Under the pieces are notes generated by a model. It saw only the letters and a list, made by a program, of their open reading frames with translations. It did not search any database and was not told the DNA's origin. A DNA stretch of 58,065 nt from Schoenoplectus triqueter (taxonomy: Eukaryota > Streptophyta > Magnoliopsida > Poales > Cyperaceae). The DNA is taken from NCBI GenBank assembly GCA_964058805.1, contig CAXKVV010001356.1, positions 1 to 58,065 of the forward strand. The letters are read 5' to 3'. Position numbers and translations under genes: made by a program. Positions 1-12,100 of the stretch are shown here, one piece after another; within the stretch, counting starts at the first letter, position 1; each line of letters opens with the position of its first letter.

Positions 1-168
1 GCCTCAGCGCGGTCAGTAGTGGATATAAGAGAATACAGGTTTGATGATGTTGATGATGACTTTGTCAGGGGTGGTACTGTACCTAGGCGGTTCAACAGCA
101 TTTACAGGTTTCCCAATTTAAGAAAATTTTCACTATCATGCTGCTTTAAGAGGCTTAAATTTAGATGA
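1..168 (+). CDS. C-terminal exon of an unrecognised protein (partial)
   Basis: An open frame runs from base 1 in frame 1 to a TGA at 166-168, about 55 codons. The translated piece is acidic first (an FDDVDDDF stretch) and then basic and cysteine-containing (LSCCFKRLKFR at the end). I do not recognise the family. Codon quality looks better than in the following AT-rich DNA, and an ordinary 3'-flank-like sequence follows, so this is probably the last exon of a gene that begins left of the window. It could also be chance read-through of an upstream 3' UTR. Confidence 0.35.
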   Translation, partial: ASARSVVDIREYRFDDVDDDFVRGGTVPRRFNSIYRFPNLRKFSLSCCFKRLKFR

Positions 169-2142
169 ATCTCTCTATCTGAGCATTGCATATGTAGTGT
201 GTATGTTTACAAATTTTGTTCGCAAGGCCCGAGTGTAGGATCAAACTTGCTTGATGTAGGAACTTCTCTAATTTTGTTCTCTCTATCCATCTTGAAAGGT
301 TTGCGGTGGTTCATACCTCGATTTGCAAGGTTTTAAACTTGCATATGAATGAACTGGTTATCAATATGGACAACTGCAATCCCATTATTCTATATGAAAT
401 TGCAGAAACATTAATTGCTGGGATCAAATCAGCTAAACTATGAGCTTTCAGTTGCCTTTAGTGTTATTTGAATGTACCAATTAGAGGACATGAAAAGTGG
501 TCAACCTGCTATTATCTTTTTTATAGAGCTTGGAAAAAATGTCAAGTACAGTAATAGATCTTTGTTCCGCAGAATATTTTAAATTACTGGACTGGTGAAT
601 CTTTTTCACAGTATGTGTTCATGTCTGGTCACTGAGATCCTCCTATGAAACCTTCTGTATATTTCATATTTTATTTGTGAATATTTGTGTCATGTAAATG
701 CAAAAACTAATTATTCCTGAGGTATAGGGTTTATTCTTTTGTTTGTATAGATACAAGATCACCACTGAACTGCTCATATCAGTAAAATCAGATTGTAACC
801 TTAATTAAGCTCAAATAAATACACATTGTTAATTCCAATTTAGACAAATTGGAATTAAAAGCTAAAAATCTATTCTAAAATCTAAACATTGCTTTGCTTA
901 TATTCAATTATATTTATTCACATGATATTCCTTCTTTTTGCTGAAATTTCTGTGGTCAAATCTACAGGGATAGATTGAGAAGGCGGCCAATCACATATGA
1001 GCATTAAATTCATAGAGCAGTCGTGGTTGGTGCCTACTGAGCCACCCCCTTGCATCAACTTTTATTTCTGGCGTTCTCTATGGCTGCTTCGGGTTGGAAC
1101 TCAAGATTGACCTCTGTGCATAAAAATAACACACATATTGTCACAGTTAAAGTTAGGGTTCCGTCATTTTATTTTTAACTCTATTGTATATATTTAGTTG
1201 ATATATCCCATAGATGATATTTGTTTGGTGAAAGATCTCTGTGGACACTTCTGTACATGGACATCTTACTTGGGAAAAGAAAAAAAGTTTAGGTTTTTTT
1301 TTTGAAATGTGGTGCTGTTTCGTCATCCTTTGGAGTTGATGAGCTTCAATCATGATCCAAAGGTTCGCTTAAAATAATGTTAGGGGATTTCTGTTGCAAA
1401 GAAGCATAGCTTCAAATTCAATTTTGTGTTGCTAAGATATTGAATTTGTGGTTCTCATTAATATTATTGTTTGGCCCTTTTCCGAATACAATTTTTCGAA
1501 CAAGCCCTTCAACCTTCAACGTGATGTAAGAGTTATTTTTTTCCATATAATTTTGTCTGTGATGATCAGTACAGAAATTTTTAGGAACATGAACTGCTAC
1601 GATTGACGAATTAGCTCAGAAAATCTCATATTTGACATAAAAGGATAAGCTGCTTCTGCAAATGTGTCGTCAAACCATCTCCATCAAACCTTTTCTGGCA
1701 TTCACTTTTTGGTTTATCATAGCTTGATGATGTCTAAAATAGTTTGAACGAGTACACTTTTTGTTTTGAAGGCAATAACATACCTTTATTAGCTTGTTAG
1801 AGTCATCATCATTGTCAGCGCACTGTTATCAAACATCAATAATTGTTAATCGTCGTCTCAGCAGCAAGAGTATAAAACTAATGTTGTCCTCCATTAATTT
1901 TCATTATTTATTACAAATGAAGTTTATTACTCGATAATACGTATCATAGGTGTTGTAACTTGTAGAATATGCTAAAGTTTAGTGGAGGAAGGCTTTTCAG
2001 AAAGTGACTGGTCTGGCTTCAACTGGGAACCAAATAAGAGAACAGAGATGTTGAAAATGACCCTTTTCCTTTCAAATGCATTCAATTATTTTCAAGAGCT
2101 TCTTCTGCATCATGGATTATTGTTTAAAATGATTTCTGTTTT
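169..2142. other. Intergenic or 3' flank, no gene seen
   Basis: AT-rich sequence without a coherent coding region on either strand. The few short open frames (for example near 1153-1353 and 1982-2236) have no recognisable domain and poor composition. The first few hundred bases may be 3' UTR of the gene ending at 168, but no decisive polyadenylation signal was identified. Confidence 0.5.
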
Positions 2143-2150
2143 GTGCGAAC

Positions 2151-2348
2151 TAGTGACGGAGCTTCACATCAAACTAAGGGGGTCAAATCCAAAATTTATG
2201 CTATTTAATAAGAAAACATCATCTATTCTCAATTAAGAGGGGGGCGGCAATGAAAAATTAATCAAGTCTCCATTAAATTTTACTTTCTATTTATACAATT
2301 TTGAATGAATAAGGGAGGCGGGACCCACTTTGGCCAGCTCCGCCTCTG
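2151..2348. mobile_element. hAT-like MITE (198 bp) with near-perfect 8-bp target duplication
   Basis: The left end reads TAGTGACGGAGC and the right end, reverse-complemented, reads CAGAGGCGGAGC, giving short terminal inverted repeats of the CAGTGGCGGAGC kind seen at many plant hAT ends. The flanks are GTGCGAAC (2143-2150) and GTGCGATC (2349-2356), an 8-bp duplication with one mismatch. There is no coding capacity. Confidence 0.6.
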
Positions 2349-2640
2349 GTGCGATCTATCCAACAAAGATTGCTCGGAAATAATATTAAAGCACAATATG
2401 ATAAATGCTGAATTATGGGGGTTTACCGCTTATATGTTTGTTTGAAAACTGAAAATTTATTTTTTATTTGAGGATCGTCAGATGAAGTGTACACGCATAT
2501 CTAAAGTCTAATTCAGCAATAAACAACAAAAGATGAGTACTCTGTACTCCAATATTTTTGTAAACTCTCTCTGCCTGCTGCAATATTTTTTTTAAATCTC
2601 TCTCCCTGTTGCAATAATTTGTTATTGCTCGTATGTGCAT

Positions 2641-3579
2641 TAGACCTGGTAAATCGGGTTTCGAGTCGAATAAGATTATATACGATTTATTTTCGGATAT
2701 AGATTGATATCAGATTTGGTATATTCTAAATTAATTAATTTCGGACTCGATACATTATGGGTCGAAACAACTATACCACTCACATAGTTAGGGTTCAGAT
2801 TCTGGATAGTGATTGATTCAAGTATCAGATTTTTCTTGATTCAGATCACAGTAAGTTAAGGATAATAAGGTGCGGGTTTTAGATATAAAATCGAACATTT
2901 TAAATTATATTTGAATCACATTAGCTAATTTATTTAGACTTGGATCTCTTTCTACTTTGAGTTATATTAAGATAAATATTTTATAAAAATTATGTGCTTT
3001 TGCATTTCAAATTAAAGTACTCAATTCAATTTTGGATTTTATCAGGTCAAATAATCAGATTAAATTAATAAAATTTAAAATCAAAAAATGTTACGATTAA
3101 TGCATATCTGTGTTTAATAAAGAGTTATTAACAAATTTATGAATTATGTTAATTTATTAAAATAAAATTGTGATCAATGTGATTTAGAAAAGTTCATTAA
3201 ATATAACCTTAACTATAAAAATATCTTTGTACATATGTTAAGAATCATATGAACTAAATATGAATAAAATATTATATGTCGGATATCGATCCTTCTTGGT
3301 TCGGGCTAATTTAGATTCGGATAATTATTATTTCGGCTATTACATAATTTCATATCGCTTCAGATTCAGATTTTTTTCGGTTAACATGTCAAATCGGATC
3401 GGATAATTTATATATGAATATCTAATATTTACGAATTTATTTAGATTCGGATTTTTTTCAGATTTAGTCAATTATGGATTCGGATTATTCAATTCTCTGT
3501 TTTTAACAGTCTGAGTCCGGTTCGGATTAATCAATTATCGAACTGATTATTTCGATTGGTTGAACTTTTGTCAGGTCTA
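2641..3579. mobile_element. Non-autonomous hAT-like element (939 bp), perfect 8-bp TSD
   Basis: The ends TAGACCTG and CAGGTCTA are inverted. The flanks ATGTGCAT at 2633-2640 and 3580-3587 are identical 8-bp target duplications, the hAT signature. The inside is AT-rich, with repeated TCGG/TTCGGAT-type motifs in both orientations towards the ends. No transposase is present. Confidence 0.7.
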
Positions 3580-3825
3580 ATGTGCATTCTGGTGGCAGAG
3601 CCCATTTTCATTGCATGCAATCAACTGGGAAATTCTGGATAGCCTTTTCCAGTTATCACTACTCGAGAAAATAAAGACGATTAATTCCGGCCCAAATCTG
3701 GCATTCTGGCGTGAGCCCGCGTCTCATGAGGAAGCAAGTCCTGCCCGATTATGACGACTCAACTTTATTTTCTTATGATCATTATCTCCATTTTAAGAAA
3801 AAGAAAATGTTTATTCCTTAAAAGA

Positions 3826-4107
3826 GTTCGTTTGGCAAATCAAGGAATAACTTTGAAAGAGTGATGTAATAATATATTTTTAGAAGAGTGATATTTTTGA
3901 CTATTCGAAAGGGTGAAAAATATCATTTGACAGTTGTTAATCATAATAATTAAAATATGAATAATTATGATACTAACAATGATGATTATAATAATAATAA
4001 TGATAATATAATAATAATATAATAATACAATACAACATAATCAAATAATAATAAACATAATCATGATAATAATAATCATAGTCATAATCATAATATAATA
4101 TAATATA

Positions 4108-4156
<49 letters not shown>

Positions 4157-4632
4157 CATAATCATAATCATAATAATATAAGAGTTTGGCTACGGTGCTA
4201 CGCATAGCACGGATGACCCGTGTGCTACGGACTGTTTCTCCATCTTTAAAGTTTAAATGGTCGATTTGACCAGTCAAAATATTTTTCATACGAAAATCTA
4301 GTTATAGACCAAATTTTATATTTTTTTAGGATTTTTTACTATTTTTTAAGATAGCTAAAAAATGACTCATTTTGAATGGCTCATAATAATTAAATCAAAT
4401 GATTTTCTAGAGCTAATCCGATATACCACCTATAACTTGGTATAATATAATACAACATAATCAAATAATAATCGTTATTCCGACGAGATCTAATAAGGTA
4501 TACCACCTATAACTTGGTATACCGGATTAACACTCTTCTATTTAGTCTAAAATTTATTTGGCAAATTAATTTATCGAAATAATTATTCTATTCTCACTTT
4601 TTGCTATTCTATCATGTGCCAAACAAACCCTT
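3826..4632. mobile_element. Tourist-like element, copy A, with A/T microsatellite interior
   Basis: The left end (GTTCGTTTGGCAAATC) and the reverse-complemented right end (GGGTTTGTTTGGCAC) are inverted repeats. The element shares subterminal sequence with copies at 7563-9043 and 27540-28968: the AGGAATAACTTTG and ACTATTCG stretches on one side, and the GGTATACCGGATTA and TCGGAATAG stretches on the other. The interior is a degenerate (ATA)n/(ATCATA)n tract. A second MITE-like fragment is nested at about 4182-4440. The ends are approximate and the target duplication is unclear in this copy. Confidence 0.6.
4182..4440. mobile_element. Fragment of a GGCTACGGTGCT-type MITE nested in copy A
   Basis: It begins TTTGGCTACGGTGCTACGC and contains a segment (about 4240-4350) clearly related, in inverse orientation, to 18770-18870. 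Both share TTTAAA-GGTCGAT and a long run ending TTTTTTACTATTTTTT. The right terminus with the expected inverted GCACCATAGCC is not seen, so this copy looks truncated. Confidence 0.45.
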
Positions 4633-4669
4633 TGAGTTGGTTGTTCTAGTGTTCTATGTCTGCACAATC

Positions 4670-5546
4670 TAGGGACGTGCAATAAGTCGGTTTGGTTTAA
4701 ATTAAAATAAATAAATATATAAATATATAAAGTTTTATTTAGTTTGTTAAATATGAACTGAATCAAATTTATAAAAATTATAAACTAAATGAATTAAAAT
4801 TTTATTAAGTTAAAACAAAATTGTTAAATATGAATGATAAATGTCAATACTTATAAAAATTAATAGAAAAAATAAATAGTTTAAAAATCAAGACAAATAA
4901 CAAAAAAAATCATGTTTATCTTTGATATGATCCTTATTTATATTAAATAAAATGAATTTACTTGATATAATTTGGACTATTTGGTTTAACTAATTTAGAA
5001 AAGAGTGGGGATCACTTGACAATGTGTTATTTTGTCAATCTTGATAATGGACTCTAGAATAAATATAAAAAATCTTAAAATTAGAAAAAAAAGTATACAT
5101 ATATTTTTTTACTTATAGATTGATAGTAATACAAATTTCATGCAATTTCATTATCGTTTGATACTCCAACACAGACCATCAAAAATTTATATAATTTGTA
5201 ATAGTTAAATTTAACGATCTCTGATGGAGTATCAAACGATAATGAAATTACATAAAATTTTAATCACTACTAATCTATAAGTAAAAGAACATATCTATAA
5301 AAAAAAATCTATTTTAAAGATTTTTTTCATATTTATTCTAGAGTCTATTGTGAAGATTGTCAAAATAACTCATTGTCAACTGATCCCCACCCTTTAGAAA
5401 AATATAAATTGAATCATAGAACAAAAACTAAATTAGCTAAAATTTTCAACCAAATTGAAATTTTAAACTGAAAAACCAAACTAATTAGTCTAAAATTTAA
5501 TGATTCAGTTCAAAATTAATTAAATTGAACCGTTTGCACGCCCCTA
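4670..5546. mobile_element. TIR element with TAGGG-CGTGCAA ends, host of a nested MITE
   Basis: The left end TAGGGACGTGCAATAAG and the reverse complement of the right end TAGGGGCGTGCAAACGG are inverted repeats, followed on both sides by GTTTGGTTTAA-like subterminal sequence. No clear target duplication was found (flanks GCACAATC and GGTGCCGA), so superfamily assignment is uncertain, although the TAGGG ends resemble the hAT-like elements of this window. A 390-bp foldback MITE is inserted at 5003-5392. Confidence 0.5.
5003..5392. mobile_element. Mutator-like foldback MITE, copy 1 (390 bp, perfect 9-bp TSD)
   Basis: The whole element is an inverted repeat: the left GAGTGGGGATCACTTGACAA mirrors the right end GGGTGGGGATCAGTTGACAA, with arms of more than 100 bp. 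Flanking TTTAGAAAA at 4994-5002 and 5393-5401 is a perfect 9-bp duplication, which points to Mutator-type mobilisation. The centre contains a second inverted pair around GTTTGATACTCCA and TGGAGTATCAAAC. Related copies lie at about 14973-15357 and 29555-29897. Confidence 0.75.
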
Positions 5547-5609
5547 GGTGCCGAAAATTTTATATTTAAGTAAAGATAAAATGAAATTAAATATTAGAAT
5601 AGATTATAT

Positions 5610-5918
5610 GTGAAATTCAAAATCTACACTCCACTGAATTGCCACCCATGTGGAATGCTCTCATTTCACGAGATTGTCACTCACGTGAAGTACTCCCACT
5701 CAATGAGATTGTCACCTACGTGGAGTGACCAAATTTTAAATTCCCTCCTCTCTTCTTCTCTCTGTCTCTCTTATTGGATTGAATAAAAAAATAAAAAAAT
5801 GACTCTGCGTGGGTAGCAATCCCGTGGAGTGGGAGCACTCTACGTGGGTGGCAATCTCGTAGAGTGAGAGCACTCCACGTGGGTGCAAAACTGATGGAGT
5901 GTAGATCCCGAATTTCAC
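5610..5918. repeat. Foldback element with repeated ACGTG-containing units
   Basis: The outer ends GTGAAATTC and GAATTTCAC are inverted. Inside, each arm carries about three repeats of a unit of roughly 34 bp containing TGGCAATCTCGTAGAGTG-like sequence and an ACGTGGGTG or CACGTGAAG core, in opposite orientation in the two arms. The arms are separated by a C/T-rich and A-rich spacer near 5740-5800. No coding potential is present. Confidence 0.5.
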
Positions 5919-6592
5919 CAATAATTTACTTTAATATTTAGTTTTGATTTTAATTCTACTTAAATATAAAAATTCAGCCCTAGGTGCACTTGCTTAGTTG
6001 ACATAGATAATGAAAAGGTAATGATCGTGTAAATGGTCGAATCGGGCCTCTCGAGGGTTGGACACCTAGTGGGTCTACGAGAGGACTAGATTTAAAATTT
6101 TTTTTTAGAGGATTAAGTTCAAAGACTTGATTTTTGAGAGATGAGTCTGACCTTAAAGAGACTTGATTCTTATCAGACCCTTCAGATCTTAAAAGCTGAA
6201 TTTTGAAGGGATTTTGTCATTTTTTTTTTAATTTTAAATATAACTAAAATACCACGTAAAATATTAAAAAATAAATCTAAATTTATAACTGAAAATATAA
6301 AAAATATCATTTTTTGGTTTATCAATATGTGTTTTTAATATTTTCTATTTTTATTTTTATTTTTTTAATATAATTAAAATATACAGTCTGAAAAGAGCTG
6401 GATTTAAAATAATTAAGGATTTGAAAAATGTTGAATTTGATAAAGATTGAGTTTGAATGGATTGAATGGAGAATATAGATAACATATTGGGTCGGATTGA
6501 AGGTGGCAGATAAGGACCGATTTTTTAACCAGGAGACTGGATTAACAGTTAGGCCTGATAGGTCATGGAAAAGTAAATCGAAAGGAAATGCT
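5919..6592. other. AT-rich spacer, no gene seen
   Basis: It contains only short A/T-rich open frames. A C/G-richer patch near 6040-6200 (GACTTGATT and GAGGACTAG-like repeats) may be a decayed element, but I could not define its ends. Confidence 0.4.
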
Positions 6593-6600
6593 GTCAAAAG

Positions 6601-7463
6601 TAGGAGTGTCAATGGGTACGGTACGGGTCGGGTGTAGACATTTTCATTATCATACCCATATTAAATTACTTTTATCTATACACTACTCTTACCCATTAAA
6701 ATTAGTCTTACCCATACCCTACCCTTACCCGTTAAAATCAACGGTTAACGAAACGGTAATGGGTGCTAACGAATAATATTAATGTATTACTTAATTTATT
6801 ATTATTTATAAATAAAATATATGAACTCATTCTGTTCATACAAATACGTATCTATTTTACTAGTATAAAATAAAAATATAATTATGCAAACAATTCTAAC
6901 TTGAGTCATTTCAAAATAAATAAATTAAAAATAAGCATCTTTAGTCAAACTTTTTAAGTAAAAAAATAAAATATATTACAAGCAATAAAATGGTTAAGAA
7001 GTATTCTACTAAATATTATTCAAATATTATAACTTATAAGATGGTTAAACTTAAAAAAAATGATAACTATAATTCCTAGTAATTAACTCATAAAAATCGG
7101 AGCAACTAAAAATACTCCGAAGTTGTGCGTTAATGGTCTGGACCGAGTTTGAAACTACTAGCCATTAACGCACAACTTCAGGTTGTACTTACCAATTCCC
7201 TATTTTTTATTTTATTTACCAAAAAAATTATTACACGAGATAATTATATTGAAAATAATATAAGTTATTTTTTTAATAATTTACCCTAGGGCAAACGGTT
7301 ACAAAATGATTTTTACCCATGCCCTTATCCATTTACTTAACGAAATAATTTTTTTACCCTTACCTATATCAAATAAGTTAACGAAAATTTTTTTATCCAT
7401 ACCCATCTTATTGAATACGGTACGAATCAGATAAATGGGTAAAGGGTATCATTGACACCCCTA
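6601..7463. mobile_element. Non-autonomous hAT-like element (863 bp), perfect 8-bp TSD
   Basis: The ends TAGGAGTGTCAATGGGTA and the reverse-complemented right end TAGGGGTGTCAATGATAC are inverted. GTCAAAAG flanks both sides (6593-6600 and 7464-7471), a perfect 8-bp duplication. Subterminal ACCCATACCC/TTACCC repeats occur in both arms. An inner inverted pair around GAAGTTGTGCGTTAATGG (about 7120-7180) adds a hairpin. No transposase is encoded. Confidence 0.7.
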
Positions 7464-7562
7464 GTCAAAAGTTCTACTAATTTCCCGCCATTTTTACATA
7501 CTGCCAAATTCGATTTGAATTTGTACACTTCACGCCTCGTTCAAATTTTGGCTCTTCTTTTC

Positions 7563-9043
7563 GAGAGTGTTTGGCACCCAATGGAATAACAAAAACTTGG
7601 AATAGAATAGCTATTCCGACGAATAAATTTGCCAAACGAATCTTACACTAAGTAGAAGAGTGCGGAATAGTGCTAATCCAGTATACCAACTTATAGGTAG
7701 AATACCGGATTAGTTCTCGTCGGAATAGCGATTATTGTTTGATTATATTATGATTATGATTAAGATTTAGTATTATTATATTATTTATTATTATTATAAA
7801 TATAATTTAAATATTATATTATTATATTATGAATATAAATATAATTATTTTATTATTATATTATTATGATCAAGATTATTTATTATTATATTATGATGAT
7901 TATGATTATGATTATTATTATTTATTATTATTTTATTATGTTGTATTATATTATTATATGTTGATTATAGTGATGATTAATTTATTATTATATTATTATA
8001 ATTATAATTATTTATAGTTATTTTTATGATTATGATTATATTTTTATTATTATATTATTATGATTATGATTATAGTTATAGTATTATGATTATGACTATA
8101 ATTATTAGTATCATGATTATGATTATGATTATTATATTATAATTATATTATTAAAATTATAATTATTTATTATTATTATATTATTATAATTATGATTGTA
8201 ATTATAATTTTTATTATTATTATATTACTATATTTTGATTATGTTTATATTTTTATTATATTATATTTTTATATTTTTATTATATTACTATTATAATATT
8301 ATTCTTTATTATGATTATTTTTTATTGTAATTATATATTTTTATTATTATATTACTATATTATGATTATGTTTATATTTTTATTATATTATTATTATAAT
8401 ATTATTATTTATTATGATTATTTTTTATTACTTTATTATTATTTTATTATGTTGTATTATATTATTATATGTTGATTATAGTTATGATTAATTTATTATT
8501 ATATTATTATAATTATAATTATTTATAATTATTTTTATAATTATGATTATATTTTTATTATTATATTATTATGATTATGATAATGATTATATTATTATGA
8601 TTATGACTATAATTATTATTATCATGATTATGATTATTATATTATTAAAATTATGATTACTTATTATTATATTATTATAATTATGATTGTAATTATAATT
8701 TTTTATTATTATATTACTATATTATGATTATGTTTATATTTTTATTATATTACATTATAATATTATTATTTATTATGATTATTTTTTATTATTTTATTAT
8801 TATTATTATCTTACTATTATAATTATTATTTTACTATTATTATTATTATTAATATTATCATCATCATCATCATTAGTATCATAATTATTCATATTTTAAC
8901 TATTCTAAGTAACAACTGTCAAACGATATTTTCGTTCTTCCAAATAGTCAAAACTATCACTCTTCCGCCACTCTTCTAAAAAAAATATTATTCAGTCCTC
9001 CAAAATTACACTGTTCCAAAACTATTCTTCGCCAAACGGACCC
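7563..9043. mobile_element. Tourist-like element, copy B (1.48 kb), A/T microsatellite interior
   Basis: The left end is GAGAGTGTTTGGCACCC and the right end is CCAAACGGACCC. TTC flanks both sides (7560-7562 and 9044-9046), a 3-bp duplication typical of PIF/Harbinger-Tourist elements. About 1.2 kb of the middle is a degenerate tract of TTATTATTA and TTATGATTATGATTA. It is inverted relative to copies A and C. Its right end lies only 92 bp before the RPA2-like start codon, so it occupies the place of a proximal promoter. Confidence 0.6.
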
Positions 9044-9135
9044 TTCGTTCTTCCGATCTACGAATCTACTAATTACTATTACGCTTTGCAAAAATTCCAA
9101 TCTCAGGGGACAATATATCAGAAATTGTTGAAACC

Positions 9136-12100
9136 ATGCTTCATCCGCAGTTCGATCAGAACTCTGCTTCTCTTTATGCTGGGCCAGGCTTCATGCCTAG
9201 CCAGCCAACTCAGGCCGTCGATTCCTCCGCCTTGCATTCTAAAGTTTCATCTACTTTCAATTTCGGTGTGAGATTTTTTGTCAAATTTGTATATGTTGGA
9301 TCCGATATTTTAGTTTACTTATCTTGTGATTTATCTTTTTTCTTGATCTGTGTTCAAGGTCTCCCCGCATTCTAGTTATAGTATAATTAGGCAAATTCGT
9401 TTTAGACAAGTAGATGTGTGAAAAAATGAACATGAAATTTGAGTGTAAGGTGATGTTTCAATCAAGATATACGAATGCCTAACCTGTGTAGAGATTTTTT
9501 TTTTGACAAAAAGTGGTATATACCACCTGTTTCCATTGAAACAAAGTTTTTGGTACCACACTCTGATACCGTGAGATTTATCCACATATTAACTATTTAA
9601 CCAAAGTTTGACATCCTTCATTGATGTCAGAGATAAAGGTCTCCTACACAACATCATTTAAGATTAACCTGTGTAGAAAATTAGTTTCCTAATAGTTTGC
9701 TTTTGTTCATATCTTAGAGATTACTGCATCATGCAGGGGAAAAGAATAACAAACCTAATCCTTCATTAGTCTATTTATTTCAAAGAACATTTCAGTTTTA
9801 AACTTATGATATGTTTGTAACCAGTAAAAATATTTGATATGAATCTATCTCATCATTCTACCATTCAAAGTGCATCATACTTATTCAATCTGACTTCTCG
9901 TATTGTCTATATATGCTAATATTGATATTCGTTTAATCATTACTTCTATCACAGTGTCAATCCAGCCTACATCAAGGTGTTATTCCAGTTACTGTGAAAC
10001 AAATTGCAGATGCCTTTGCCTCGTGTGGCGACAAGTCAAATGTCAACATCAATGGAGCTGATATCAGCATTGTGAGTTCATCCAAGACCCAGTACTTATT
10101 TCTGTGAATTCCGTTTGCTGATATCTTACATGTATAGAATTGAAGAGAAATTTCTTTTTATGTGAATAAATAATACTTACTCATTATTTACTTTTATTTG
10201 CTGCAAATAAAACCTAAGTTTCTCTCACTTGCAACTACCGTATATTGAGATTTATGGCAATAACACTGAACTTGCAAGTTATTATGAACTAATTATAGAA
10301 TGACTTGATTTTTCTAAAGAAAGATTTTGGGAAGCTCGGTGAATTTTGTTCGACTTCCACTTGGGTTTCACCAAAAGTTGGATAACGGTGGTTATTGTGT
10401 GAAAGAAAAAAGGAGATTTATACTAATTTAGAAGAAAGAACGAAATTATGATGCATCAAAATAACTGTTATATTATATCAAATTTTCACAAATAATGTGG
10501 AATGTTATTTACTTATCGCTAGCAAGTTGCATATCATACTGTTGTTTAAACTGTTGAGTTGATTTGGTAAAGGTCAGGGTTTTGGGATTGGTCACTAACA
10601 AGGTGGAGAGGCTCACTGATGTTCCTTTTACTATAGATGATGGCACTGGAAAAATCAATTTTAACAGATGGTAGATTTTTTTTTTCTAAGAAAGTAATCT
10701 TATTATAAAACATTGTGATTTATTCATGCACCAAGCACAGTCATAGAAATAGACTTGTTGCTTTGTTAGTGTTAGAATATGGCCCGAATTGTTTTGTGGC
10801 TCATTGGGTTTATATCTTTATTTTTATATATATTTTATAATAGACAATCAAGAGAGGAGAGAGAGAAATAACAGTTTAGTTCCAGCTGTCTTTTGCTCCC
10901 TCTCCAACACAGAAAACCCTAAATCCGTCGGGGAGGCCGTGCGGCGGTCTTCCCCGGCCCTCGCCTTATCAAACTCTTACTCTAACAATCGCGATCCTCT
11001 TTGCGTTGATGATTGTCCTCTTTGTGTGCGGGATTGTCCTGTTCAGGTTCCTCCGCACTAATAAATTGGTATCAGAGCACAGGTTTGTGCTTTCATTTCT
11101 TCAGCCAATTTTCTTGGTCGTTGTTGCTGCCGTTTTTGTTGTCTGATATGTTCCGTTGTTGTGCTCAACCATCGCTTTGTGATCTGTTTGAGTTGAGCTT
11201 TACGCGAAGATCAGACTGGCAAGACGCAATTTGTCTTGTGAGCCGCGTTAGTGGACCAACATTTTATCTCCAGTTTGTGTGGCCAGTGAGCCGTGACAAC
11301 ACCGCTCCAGATTGTTCCTTGCGTGTTTGCTTTTGCTGTGTGAACCACGTGAATGCACCAAGCTTATCTCCAATTTGGTGACCGGCCATCTCACACCCAG
11401 TTAAGAAAAATTTTAATTGTGGCTTTTTTGGTAATTAGATCAACACCCTTGATTAACACTTACGGTACATCGAACTTCAAGGTAATTTGAAGGATTTGGT
11501 GTTTGTATAACCGATTTGTGGTAATTTGGAGGTTTAAATATTGGATGGTTTTGATTTTTGTAGCTTGGGTGATTTGGTTAATTTGGAGATTTTGTTAATT
11601 GGTATTTGTTTGTTTGGAGTTGGGAGATGCAATTGTTGATGACGAATGTGTCAATTTAGAAATTGGGCTGAAGGTTAGAGTAGGGATAGGTATCACATTT
11701 ACCAGATCTGATATATTATTATTTTTTTTAATTTTATTCGACCTTTACAAGTCTGGGGCGTAATGGAGGCATTTCAATCCTCATATATGCATCTTTTTTT
11801 GAACATTGAACAATGGTTTCTGTAGGCTCATTTTGCTAACTATCATTGTGTAGACCAATGACCGATTTCAATAATATCGTTCTTCATTTCTTAGAGTGCA
11901 CACACACAAATCTTCTGACTACAAGATTTAACATGGTGACTTCTGCATGTAGTGGTATTGGCTCAGGTACCAGCCAGCTGGCTGCTCCAAGTCATACCCC
12001 CACACGTTTCTCTCACACGGATGCTACTTACTCTATCCCATTTCCTGGGTCAACAGCATACCAAGCTTCTTTTTCCAATCAAACAAATTAGGTTTTAACC

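Noticed and set aside
1982..2236. 84-codon open frame
   Set aside because: It runs into the hAT-like MITE at 2151-2348 and shows no domain or splice context.
4041..4289. Minus-strand open frame rich in Tyr/Ile/Met
   Set aside because: It only translates the ATA/ATG microsatellite of a Tourist-like element; the same holds for 7829-8017, 27709-27933 and 28103-28342.
10789..11381. Two overlapping open frames of 90 and 122 codons
   Set aside because: They lie in an LTR and primer-binding-site region and have no recognisable domain.
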